This document shows positions 24,814 through 36,800 of a DNA stretch of 64,000 nucleotides, in pieces (within the stretch, counting starts at the first letter, position 1; each line of letters begins with the position of its first letter). Location of the stretch: positions 119,552,738-119,616,737 of the forward strand of contig NC_090944.1 of NCBI RefSeq assembly GCF_040807025.1, given 5' to 3'. Under the pieces are notes generated by a model, which ran no database searches, was not told the origin of the DNA, and saw only the letters and a program-made list of their open reading frames with translations. This stretch comes from Struthio camelus (Eukaryota; Chordata; Aves; Struthioniformes; Struthionidae). A program made the translations under genes and the position numbers.

Positions 24814-25300
24814 TGTAGGTGTAAGGAAAACAGTAAGTTCACTTCTGAGCAGAACTTCAAAGATATAGATAAAAATAAATAAATAAGGGGCTCTGCACCA
24901 GAAGAGGCCATTGCTGCGTATTCAGTCATCTCTGAGACCTCCCGCTGCCGGGTAACTGTGCTCCTGAACTCCTCTCCTAACCTTGGACCTGCCCCCGACA
25001 CTGAGGGCTTCATGGGCTGCCCTGTCTTGCGTTTCTCACGTGGAAGTGCAGGCGCACACCTGCCGAGCAGCAACCCGGTACGACGACAGTCCCTTCTGCG
25101 GCCCACCAGCCTCGGACGATGCCCTGCGAGGTGCTCAGCAGAAGCGGCAAGGGAGCTAAGCCGGAGGGAGCCCGGCACCGGCCCGCGGCACACAGCCGGT
25201 CGCCGCGCAGCCGGCCTGGCAGCCCTGCGGCGTCCGCAGCGCCAGGCGCTTCCCTCCGGACCCCCCCCCCCACTCCCTTAGCACCCCGGACCTGCCGCTA
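24814..25300 (-). other. Possible 5' UTR exon of TLR15, 3' boundary at 24,813
   Basis: On the - strand, ACACCTACAG|GTAAGG gives a consensus splice donor, with the exon ending at about 24,813. Spliced to the acceptor in front of the TLR15 ATG it would remove an intron of about 590 nt. The exon would start in the CpG island upstream. The start site is unknown, so the 5' limit is only nominal. No coding role is claimed. Confidence 0.4.
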
Positions 25301-25900
25301 CCGGCGCCGGCGGCCGTTAGCGGCCCGGCCCCGCCCCGCCCCGGCGGCCGTTAGCGGCCCCGCCCCGCCCCGGCGGCCGTTAGCGGCCCCGCCCCGCCCC
25401 GGCGGCCGTTAGCGGCCCCGCCCCGCCCCGGCGGCCGCTACCGGCGCGCAGCAATCCACCGCCCGCGCTGCGCCACAGGCGCTTCGCGGGCAGGGCGGCG
25501 GCGAGAGGCTGGAGTTGGGCCGAAGCCCGAGACACCGCCCGCCCGCCCGTCCCGGTACCTGCTGCGCAGAGCCGCTTTGCAGGACGCCGTCAGTGCGGGC
25601 GGCCCGGCCCCGCCGCTCCTTTTGTCGGCGCCGCGGCTTGGGCGGGCCCCGGCGGGGGAAAACCCGGGCGCCGCCGCCGCCCTCTCCCTGGCGGGGCCTC
25701 GCCGCATAGCCGGCGCAGGCAGGGGGCGGCGGCGGCCCCCCTGGCCCGCGGGGGAGAAAGGAGGCGGCGGGGAGAGGGCCCGGCCCAGCCGCCCCTCCCG
25801 CAGCGCCGCGCCAGGGCCCTCACTCTGCCCTCGGTTCCGATTTGAATTAAGTCTTTGTTTCAACTCGAGCCTTCCCGTTCCCCTGCCCCTCCTGGAGGTA
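25150..25900. promoter_or_regulatory. CpG island, putative TLR15 promoter
   Basis: About 750 bp of very high G+C and CpG density, with many CCCCGCCCC GC boxes, interrupts AT-rich DNA. It sits upstream of TLR15 in the right orientation and distance for its promoter. On the + strand, donor-like GAG|GTAAGG (exon end 25,897) and GCG|GTAAGA (exon end 26,066) suggest an opposing non-coding transcript could also start here. Confidence 0.6.
25312..25441. repeat. 29-bp GC-box tandem repeat in the CpG island
   Basis: GGCCGTTAG recurs at 25,312, 25,346, 25,375 and 25,404, with a variant GGCCGCTA at 25,433. Spacings are 34, 29, 29 and 29 bp. Each unit joins a CCGTTA motif (reverse TAACGG, MYB-like) to CCCCGCCCCGCCCC (overlapping Sp1/KLF boxes). 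Confidence 0.9.
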
Positions 25901-26149
25901 AGGAGCAGCCGGTCCCGTCCCGTCCCGTCCCGTAATAACCTCCGTGAATAACCTCCAGTTTTCCCACATCGTGCTCTTTGAGGACGGGCACCTGTCAGTT
26001 CTCTCCGAGGCCAAACGGCTCTGCCGCGGGTTCCCTTTCAGCCCAAGACGTGCAGTTTTCATGGCGGTAAGAACAGCTGCTCAAGCGGATGCTGAGATAA
26101 AAACAGAGATGTGGGAACTGCCTTTTTTTTTTTTTTTTTTTTTTAAATA

Positions 26150-29100
26150 AATGCTTGGAACCCACTGTGCCCAACGCTGGAAAACGCGGTGGTCTCCCGG
26201 TGCCCTCTTGCTGCTTAGCCTTGTTTGCTGTGTGGCGCAGTTGTATCAGAGGGAATAAGGACCGGCAGGCAGTGGGGAATCCCCCTTAATGGATAATCCT
26301 CCCTGTTACCACTGTTCTCCGCTTCACTGTTTTGGCTATAGGCTTTGAGTCTCCAGGCACCTATGTACCACTGATAGTGACAAATACTTAAAGAGACCAA
26401 GTGACTGGCCTAAGACATGTATAAATCTAAAAAAAAAAATTTACCTTCTGCATTTTATGCCTCCAAGGGGACGTGCTTTCAAAGCTTACTTTGTAATTAT
26501 GCTGGGTAGAAACATACTTCTTTAAAGAATGAGAGCTGAGATTGTTACGAAACAAAAATGGCTGCCACATGTGATGCCTTAAGGGGAAAAAAACAAGCGT
26601 TGTTAGACTTGTGGTTAAAAACATGACAGCTGGTCGCGCTGCTGATGGACAGCTGGAAACTTAACACAGCTGTTCCTATGTAAGCATCTGCTCATATCTA
26701 GGTAAAATCAGTATTAGCATATGAGTTTGGTAGTGAAGATCTATAAGGCACCAAGCATGACCATGGGGTTATGAAACTGCTTTTCTCCTGTTATGTGACT
26801 TACTGTATACGTGCGTGGTAAGGTGTTTGGGTTGGACTGTCTTATGTGTGTGAATACAAGGTGTTGCACTCTGAAAGTGCTTCTGCAAACCAAATAATTA
26901 TAAACTTAGTGCACTTCAGCTAGGAAAAAATAGTAGATTTTCTTACTGTTTGTGCTGTTGCTTTGAAAGATGCGTTCCTTGTCTGCAGCTAGTTCCGTTC
27001 AGGATGTTGACAGATGGGAAATGACCAGGTTGCACAAGAGATAGAATTCTGTCATCAGTTCTGCCTTTTCCTTTATCAGTTCTCCCTTCTTTTTCAAACT
27101 ACCAGCGACTGGAAACTCTTAAAGAAGCCCAGAGGCTATCCTGTCCAGTCCTGAGAGGTTGGAAAACCCCAAGGTTGTTTTTGCTCTCCTTCTAGTCATA
27201 CTGGCCATTTTCCTGCCCAGTCAAGTTCTGGGACTTCCCCTGAAGTTCTCCCGTCTTTAGACAGATCCTTACTTGCTTTAATAGAAGAGACAGGAAATTG
27301 AAAACATTTTGGACGTGTCAAGTTAGATTCTTCCTCCTTCTTTTAACTTCAGGTTACCTTCTATAGCTACTGTTTTTCACCTTGATAAGTTCTTTCTACA
27401 TCTAAATCCAGCTGTGCTCTTCTTGAAACTCAGGCTGTGGTTCGCTCCTTGAAAACATGGGCCAACTATATTCTAGTACATGGGCTATCCAAACCATGTT
27501 TTTTGGCTCTCCAAGAAAGTAAATGACATTTTGAAGTAACAAAGTTTAAAAAAATATATTTTTCAGTACAAGCATCACTTTTTTTTACCAACATGCTGGC
27601 AATTATTCTAGCAGTTGTTTCATCAGGCTTGCATCTTGTATATTCATTCTCCTTTTGTTGAAGGTGACCTTTTATTTTAGGGTTTGTGGAGGAACAGCAG
27701 CATATGAGAGAGGACTCTGTAAGTGGGTAGGAAAAGTACAAATAACATGGCTGAGACCATAACAAAGGCAGAATCGTGGTTCCCTGCAAAAACTCTTATA
27801 AAGAGATCTAATTCCTGAAACAGCTTTTCTATTTGTTCGCTGTCTCTCTGCAAGGGATAGGCTTTGTGCCTGAAATATAATTTAAGGGAGAAAGGGAGAA
27901 GAGTCTGAGGAAGGCAGAGGAATGCACAGCCCTGATGGCTTGGAAGATGTAAAATGTTTGTTCTATCCCCTATTATGGGCTACAGGATGAGACCAGAGAG
28001 CCGTGGAATGGTTCTGGCCTTTTCCATTAGCCATATCAGCCTCTGTAGAAAAGCATGTTTGGGACAGTTGTTAATGACCTGGCATTTGCCAAATGTGGTG
28101 TGTTGCTTCCAAAAGGACAGTACCCCATTAGCACGCTACTGGCTTTGTGTCTGACAACAAAGAAAAATAATCCCCCCCCCCCCCCCCCAAAATCACACCT
28201 GAGAATCTGAGCCAGACATTGCAAAGATGTTGTTTCCATCTTGGCAGCTGAATTCTTTAGCCTGTTTTGGAGATGTGCTTAATTGAGTCTATACTTTTGT
28301 AAAATGTGAAGGAAAAAAAAAAAAGAGAAGGAAGAGAAAAGTCTTTGCTGTTTGTTTTTTTTTTTTTTTTAAGTAGGATGCAAGAAAGTATTTGTGAGTG
28401 TGGGCAGAGTGATGACAGATTAGCTGCAGCTGTATAAGACCTTCTGAAATCCAGAGGCAATGAGTACCAGCCTTCATGAATTCAGACCTCAGAAGGAGTT
28501 TCTTTTACTCAAGGGCCTTAGGTCTGTGTGCTGGATGAAAACTGCAAGTCATATCTGTATAGCTATACAAATAAGGTGTTTATGGTCTGGAAATGCACTT
28601 TGATGCTTCTTTGCTGGGAGAGAGAATAATACCCTGCCCTTCTTTACCACTTCAGAAAATCTTTCCAAGATTCATCATCTCATTTCGCCTCTTCAGTTAA
28701 ATGAAACTTCCCAGGGAGTGTCTTTCCTTGCATCATGAACCACTGACTCGTCAGCCATGTGGATACCTTACATAAGTATTCTCTCTAGTTTTTGATCCCA
28801 TCTTGCAGCTAATTAATAATTTGTGAGTTTTAATAGCAAATAAAAATTAGCTCTAGAATGAATCCCTGTTGTCTGAAGCTTAACTGCTGCTATATTATTA
28901 AAGCAGTGTCTTTGATTATGTAAGTAAAGACAGCAATATTCATATGATTCTTTTATCATCTATAGAAAATTCCAACTTCGTTTCCTGATATTCAATTAAC
29001 AGGTCTTGTCAAGAAATGAGCAGCGCTATTCTTAAATTATTTGGTATTGTGCAAGAGTCCATCAGTTACTGACTCAGAAGTGATTTTTAAACATTCCCAT

Positions 29101-32100
29101 ACTGCTAAGTTGGGAGGGTTTTGTTAGGTGCTCGTGTGCTGATCCTCATTTTTTCTGTGTGTAGATGAATCCCATGCTCTGAGACCTAAAACAGTTCATT
29201 CTTTTTAGCTTTGACTAATTGCAGATTGTATCAGTACTATTGCTGCAAATTCGCTGTCTGCCATTCACATCCTTTTCCACGTTGTTAATTCTTAAATGAG
29301 CATGGAAACAAATACCTCTCTGGCTGAGATAATAATACCTGCATAATACCTCATGCATACATCTAAGCAGATAGGCACAGAAATCTGCACAGCTCCAATT
29401 CTGCTTTGTGCTTTCTGCGCACCAGTGGAAACCTGTTTTCCCCTTTTTTTTGGTACTGATATGTTCCCACACCCTGGAGAGGGAGTGTCCGGGAGAGGGT
29501 CATATAAGCAAGGTACTCTCAATAGTACATTTCTTTTAGATTCAGATGCTTTAGGATGCAAACTTATGTGAGAATGAATTACTTGCAGCAGAATCAGCTC
29601 ATGTTCTATCCTGCCCCATGAGGTTTTGGGCTTTTTGTTTTGTGCCTTATATGCTCGTTGGTTCTTCTCTCCTAAATCAGCTGTTAGTAGGGAAGAGGTG
29701 GAAGAATGTAGAAAAACACGTTCTTTATCTTTGTAGATCTGTCTCCCTCTGTCCTTGGTGGAAAGAGTCTTGTAAGGGAACTGTTAACAGTGTCTGCTGG
29801 TCTGTCCCTAACCTAGTGTTGCACCACCTTTCGGTAAAGACAGGTGAAAAATTCTCATGACCTGCTTGGATTGCATGATTTCTGTGCTTGAGAGTAGGTC
29901 AGATGGATGATCTTGCCCAGGAACGTTTGTGAGCAAGTTGCTTCCTGTAAGAAAAAGTGTAGGCTGAGGAATCTGAAGAACTGGTTACAAATTACATGAG
30001 TTTGGGGGCTGTGGTTTGCTCATAAAGCAGCCAAAGTCATTCTTTGGCTTTAGTAGCATGTGGAGGTGCTGTGGCTGCTTAGTCAAAGAGGCTGCACTTC
30101 CCTATCACGCTAGGGACTTCCCTCTTGTGTGGGGGCAGTGGGATTCTTTTAAATTCTGTAAGATAACTATTTTTATTTTTTCCTCTGATCTAATTATACT
30201 ACAGCTAAAGGATGTGCAGGAAGGATTTTGCATGTTGTGGTCTCTTTTTCCTTTAACGTGACCTAGACTAATAGATGCTGAGCAAGTCTTGACACTATCC
30301 CCACAAATGCTACGTTCTGCAATGGGGCGCAGTCCCTTTATCATGACACGTACTTTCTAATCAAACCTGAAGCTTGAGCACTCAAAACTTGAGAGCTCAG
30401 CTCAGCAGTAAGGCAGTTTCTACAGACAGTCCATGAGCTCTAGACAGATGTTTTTTTCTGGATCCAGTTACTGCAATGGAAGAATGTACTGCCTTCAGCA
30501 GATTCCCACTCCTTTCAGCAACGGTCGAGGTGTGTTTATTGTACCGAATCTGGCCCTTTTACACTGGTCTACTAACCGACTTAAAAGGCAGCACATCAGA
30601 AGAGCTCCATGCAGGATAGGAAGCATTTTTTTTTCTGCCGCTTCTTTTCTATACCTTCTCCTGTTGTGGGATCAAGAATAACCCTGAGGCCTCTACTCAG
30701 TTCTACATCCCTTTCCCCTGCTTACTTCACCCCTTAGACCCAGTGTGGTCAGACTGGGTCAGGACTGCACATACTGGAGAGAGAAGGAGCAGAGCCAGGG
30801 ATGGTGCTGTGTCTGTGCCTCTGTTTTTCCTGCTGGCCTGTCACCTGGGAGAAAGCATGGGGATATGTGCATGTTGTGAGGGGAATGGAGGGAGGAAAGG
30901 GAATGGTAGCGGCTCACACACATTGCTTTTTCACTGATCCTGGTCCTGCTACCTCCTGTCTAAAATGGCTGGGATGAGGCCTAGCATGGTAGGCACAGGG
31001 GAAGAAGGCAGAAGAAACTGAACAGGAGTATCACGTTGGTGAAAGTGGAAACTGGAGAGCAAAAGCCATCCTATTAATAGAGTTCAGCTTCTGGCCTGCT
31101 CAACTTTCTTCCTACTCTGATCCAGCTTTTCCTAACAGCAGCTAAATAGATACTAGAGCCTCAATTCAAAATAAAACTGTTGTGCGGGACTGCACAGTTT
31201 TTACATTTCCACCTACTGCTAGACCCTTAATGGGAAGGTTCACCCAGCTGATTGTAAAGAGAGATTAGGGAAAGCTAAGGCTAACCATTTTTTCCTCACT
31301 TACACTGACTTGGGATGTGTCTTCGGTGCTATGTGCATGGGCTAGTTATTACCTGTGCCAGTCCAGAACTAGGACTAAGGCAGCTTAATGGTAACCTTAT
31401 AGCTGGAGGAGCTGGTGCTGAAATGCTAATCTGAAACTGAGTAAATAGTGAGGTGGTGAGCCCTTTCTAAAGTCTGTGTTGCTATAGCTGAGCCTGTTGG
31501 TACCCAGAGTAGATATTTTAAAGCTGGCTTGGTTGTAGCTACTCAAGCTGCAGTTATACCTTTGGCATCCAGGCAGATGGAGCTTGGGTGAAGCTTCTGC
31601 TTAAGCTCATAGATCTCGTCCCATCTAAGCTTTCTAACTTTCTGAGGAACTCTGTTCTTGATGAACTTTTACCGCTTGATGTAAAATTTACAAACTGAAA
31701 GTGCAACAAGTTGTGGCCAAAGACAAACTTTGGTCAGCATCCCGCAATTAGCGAGCCCATCTGTTGCTAGACACTTAATGAGAAGTTGGTCTGGTTGATT
31801 ATGGAGGCAAATAAAAGAACTTTAGGGAAACTTAGAGGTGTATATTCAGGAAACCACTCCTTTTGATGTCTTGTCTTTTCTAAAAGCTGCTGGCTAAAAC
31901 ATAGGATTAAAATTCAAGCAACTCTTTTGCTCATTTTTCTAATATTTCCCGAGAAGCTTGGGAAAAAAATTATATCTGGGTAGAAGATGCTTTCACTCGC
32001 TCCTGGTCGTCTTTTGTCCCATCACTATGCCATTAAGATACAGATATGATCAGGAACAATGACTCAGAACTTAAATGTCATATCATCTTCCTGCTGCTGT

Positions 32101-33500
32101 GTGTTCTTCTACTATGTAGGATATAGTAAAATTAGTTCTCGTATTTCAACAGTCTAGCAGTCTAACTTGGTATTATGGGTAGTTTTCAACTAGTCATATG
32201 CCAAATGGTTGGGAAACTTCTGTTTAACATCAGTCATGAAACTCCTACACCTTGCATAACAGCTTTAGCAAAGAGGAGACATGTAGCTGGCTCACAAGCA
32301 AGCAGTGCTTATCCAAACACTGAACGTGCACAATTGCTACAAACTGAAATATTGCCCAGATTTTGCCTACTCCAACACATGAGTCGTTACAGCTAAGACT
32401 TTACACAAAGGTGCCAAGCTCATGATGCTGGAACTTAACACAAGAGAAGGTACATGAAAGCATTTGGTAAGTTCTTTCTCAGTGAAAACCTGGTACTCTT
32501 GGTATTTTTCAAAAGCATAATTAGTATGGGACACAGCAATTTAAAGGAGACAGATAATCTTGTCTAGTTTGCAGATGGTCTGTGTCTGATTTAGAGTAAC
32601 TGGACCAGGTGGCTCGGAAGGGGGAACATATGGACTAATACTGAAACATCACAAAACAATATGTCACCTATTACAGGCACTAAAATGGTTTTCTGCTAGG
32701 CCTCCCATGTCCTCCCTTAGGAAGGAAATCAGGAGGGCATGTTGGCCTTAAACCAGTAGTTCAAATTTATTTATTTATTTTTTTACCCCTGCTCCCTTGA
32801 AAATTGCTATTTTAGAAGTATAACAAATTCACTTCAGATACTGCGGTTACACGATACTTCAAATATCCACTCCTTCAGCTTACGTCTAGGAATAAGTAAA
32901 GAAACTCATATTGCCAGCAGACTGAAATTCCTATGCTTGTATCAAAAATCTTATGTGTAAGGTAGATTATGTTGCAAGAAAACAGACCTCCATTCTGGTG
33001 TTGGCCAGTTGGGGGATAGGTGGATGTACTAAGTTTTTGTCTCTGAAGAAGAAACAACTCAAGACACTTGTGTAACATGTGCCACTAAACACAGACAGGT
33101 TGAAGTCAGAAGGCCTGGCTAGGCGAAGTATTGACACACAAATGTTAAGATTCTAGATCATTAATATTATACCTGAGCTTCCTCTGATGCAGAAAAATGA
33201 ATGACTGACTGATGTTCAGCAAAATAAATATATTGAGATGAACCTTCCAGCCTAAGTACCTATAAATAAAAACAGGTCCTGGAAAGCAGTCCAGGATGGA
33301 AGAAGGGATAACAGCTGAGTAGGAGAAAGGCAAGGTAACAGGAGGAAGGGCTGCAATATAAACATAGTTCCAAATGGTCAAACTGATGCAGTGTTTGTTT
33401 GTTTGAATAAATTTAACTGCAGTAGAACAATTATTAGTGTTCTAGTGGGCCCTGAAGGCTCTTCAGCAGGAAGTGTTTTCCATTCTAACAGTTGGCAGTT
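26150..33500. other. Intergenic DNA between TLR15 and ERLEC1
   Basis: No coding exon was recognised; frames are short and without signatures. There are poly-T, poly-C and poly-A runs (26,118-26,142; about 28,171-28,188; about 28,312-28,324) and a pair of similar segments at 31,217 and 31,763. The rest appears to be unique AT-rich sequence. Confidence 0.5.
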
Positions 33501-33527
33501 GAACTCCTCTCTTGAAGCTGGGCTTTG

Positions 33528-33533
33528 TTTATT
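33528..33533 (-). terminator. Candidate ERLEC1 poly(A) signal
   Basis: AATAAA on the - strand lies about 295 nt beyond the ERLEC1 stop. Another AATAAA at 33,816-33,821 is only 5 nt after the stop and less likely to be the main site. Confidence 0.4.
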
Positions 33534-33826
33534 TGCCTTTTTAGAGTGATAATTTATACCTTGGTCATGACGATTTCAGAACTTCTCATACACAAGTCAA
33601 ACAGGAAGTGCAAGACAAGATTTTAATTGTTAAAAGTTTATCGATAACCTCTTATATACACATAGTTATACACAAAGTGGTTCATGAGTCCCCCATCTTA
33701 TAGAATTCTGCTGGTGAGGCTGAAGACTTCGGTTTGCCTTTGTCATCTTGCAGAAACGATGTTAACATGGAAAATGCCAGTTGGGTTGTTGACAGGTATG
33801 GCTTTCTTCACGGACTTTATTGTTCT

Positions 33827-36800
33827 TTAGCTGGGCACTGAAAGGAGTCCGTATTCATCTGCTGTATCCAAAATTTTACAGATGACTGGAGACTCCACCT
33901 TGAACATAAAAGATCAAAATGTGAAAGACTAAAATTACCGACAAACTTTTACAATTGATTGGAATTAATCTCTTGTAAATCTCTGTTGCAATAGATTGCA
34001 ATGGGCACTTGAGCAGCACTTTGCAAAATTGTTAATACATGCTTTTTACTTCCATGTACGGACTCTATAGCATATTAACAATGTAAGTAATAATAATCCT
34101 CCTTTCCCTAAGCAAATGCAATTGAACAAAAAGCGGTATTTGTTTAGCAACTACGTACTAGGGCTAAAATGTATGACAAGAATCTTTTGTGAAGAGTCAC
34201 TAGAAGGGACAATTTTAAATTTGAAAAAAAATGGATGAGAGAGATAACATGTCTAAGGAACACAGAAGGGACTAGAGAACCAGCAGCTTGGTAAGATTTA
34301 GCAATAACACCATGTCCTCATCTGTGGCCTCTATTCCCTCGTCAGGAGCAGACTGCATTACTATCCCTGCCAGAAACGGCAGTTATAAAGGCTCTCACTT
34401 CAGTAGAAAAATCTCTTCCTCTTGTCAAGTAAAACATTTTGGTTTTATTCTTTGGCTGATGCAAGTAAAGGCTAAAGTAAAAAGTGATCACACGCTTTCC
34501 GTGTAATGTGGACCATGCACCTTGAGACATGCTCTACTAGTTGACACCTGACCTTAGTGAATTCAAGTGTGTATGTTTACATACCCCAAGAATGTATTGG
34601 CAAGAATGAGGCTCTAACATATATATGGTTACAGCATGAGGGGAATCAGATTCCTTACATCTGAAAAGAGAAAAAGAGAAATTTTTCAATTTGCTATAGA
34701 ATAAGTGCAAAACCAAACTATGTATTTTGTTAGTATCTATAGCATTTTTTATTAAGCTTAGGTAACAGTTATTGCATTAGGAGCTTTATGAAGAAGATAG
34801 AAAGAGGCTTTCTCCTCTGACATATAAAGCAGAGAGACGAAACATAGGTTTACATAAAAGATTAACTTACTTCAATTTCACAGTCACCTGCCTTGGCTTG
34901 TCTGTTAAGTCACACACATCTCCGTTGCCATAGAAATGAGACACCATCCTGCCACAAAAATTTGAAATGAGAAAGCTTGGAAATAGTAGACATTAAATTC
35001 TTAAACACACAGCTAACTTGTGTAATAGAATATCTCATAATTCTCCAAATACTTAACTCCAATATACAAAACAAAAACGTAGTATGTTATATTTAAATTA
35101 TTACAGAAACAAATCATTGTTCATTGTTGGAAGATTTCTTTGCATCATTATCCAAAGCGTTCCATTATCTTTTCTGATGTTGTATGTTGATTAGGGGGAA
35201 AAAAAATCTATACAATCTTCTCTTGAATCGTTTATTTTATCTATTAGTAAAATGAATATTCACAGACTGCAGAAGTGAGCCCCAGTATTTCTTCTTCCTC
35301 CTCCTCCTGGCAAGTCTGGGACCAATTCAGGAACGTTTAACCACAACAGTAACCATGCTGACTGTAACCATACCTAACTGTCTGCGTACCATCTTCTCTG
35401 AGATAGTAGGTTCTAGCAGCATTCTTCTTGGACCATTCAATGTGTTCCTCCTTGTTCCAGGTTCCCACAACCACAGAAGTCTTGCCACTTTCCTTATCCT
35501 AAAAGAAAGGAAAAGCTGCTAATTAGTTTGTATCACAAGTTTAACAGTGAGGATGTTTTATGACAAGTAGCACGTCATTTTTAGAGCAAGTCTTCTGCTG
35601 TCAATAATACTTTGTTCTTGCATTTGAGACGAAGTATGAGTGATCTTGTATCGCTCGGGTCAAGCCTCAAATTGACTGTCTTTTCAGAACAGCCACCTTG
35701 GCTGTGTTAGCTGATGCACGTCTTTCGATGAGCAAAAGAGCATTCACACACACACAAAAACATAAAATGTTTTTTCAGCTTTGATCATCACTATGCTTTA
35801 TCTGACATCTCCCTGCATAAACTCTTCAGTAGCACACTGAGGATTTCTTCTCTTAAATCACTCCTCTCAAACCCAAGATGGGGATTAGCCCAGGAAAGGA
35901 TGTTTATTTTCTCAATTTTTTTGGGGACAGATTCTCTAACCTTCCCCCCACCCAAAAACATTGCCTGATCATTATCAAAATAGTAGAGACCCCAAAAGCC
36001 ATCTAGATTCAACTATTACTGCAGAAGAGAATAAGCTTCTATCAAAATATGAAAAATAGGTTAAACAGTTGCATGCCTTGTCAAGTAATGCCTGAATTTG
36101 TGAAGGCTATTTAACAAAACATAGAAGGGTATCGCTGAAGGTCTTGTGGCAGCATGCAATATCTGCTTTGGCAAATATGTCAGGGACAAAAAAGGAAGAA
36201 TCTGCTCAGGTAGCAATTTTATCATTTTAAAGTTAGTCTTCTTAAGGAAGCAAAGCATCTGTTGCAGGTTTGCATAACTTCGAAAAGGTTACAGTTGTTA
36301 CAGTTGTAACTTTTGTTTACAACCGAATGCCATGCAGTGCAAGAAGAATGAAGGGAATGTGGCTTTTCTGCACTGTGCCTGATCTGGCCACAGAAAAGCA
36401 AAGTGTTTTGAGGCAAACAGAGGAGTTTCAAGGACTTCCTCTAGTCCCTAAAAAAGGCACCTGTGCCAAGACAAATTAGGGAACTTAATGTCTCAGTCTG
36501 ATTGCACATGGAAGACCAAACACATTGGCTAACACTACAGAAGCATAATTTTGTGGACGACAAAACGCATTGGCTAACACTACAGAAGCATAACTTTGCC
36601 CAGGAACTTCTTTGCTGTTATTTAAACAGTGCAACCTTACTTTTGTTGAAAGTTAGTTATCAAACAGCACATCCAAATTTGCAGGAACACAGAATTTAAA
36701 AAAATTTTTTTTGGTTTGGTTTGGTTTAACAAACATATTTCTGTTGCTTCCAATTTAAAAAGAATCCTCACATAAAGGTTTTTGCCTTCAGTAAGAGAAG

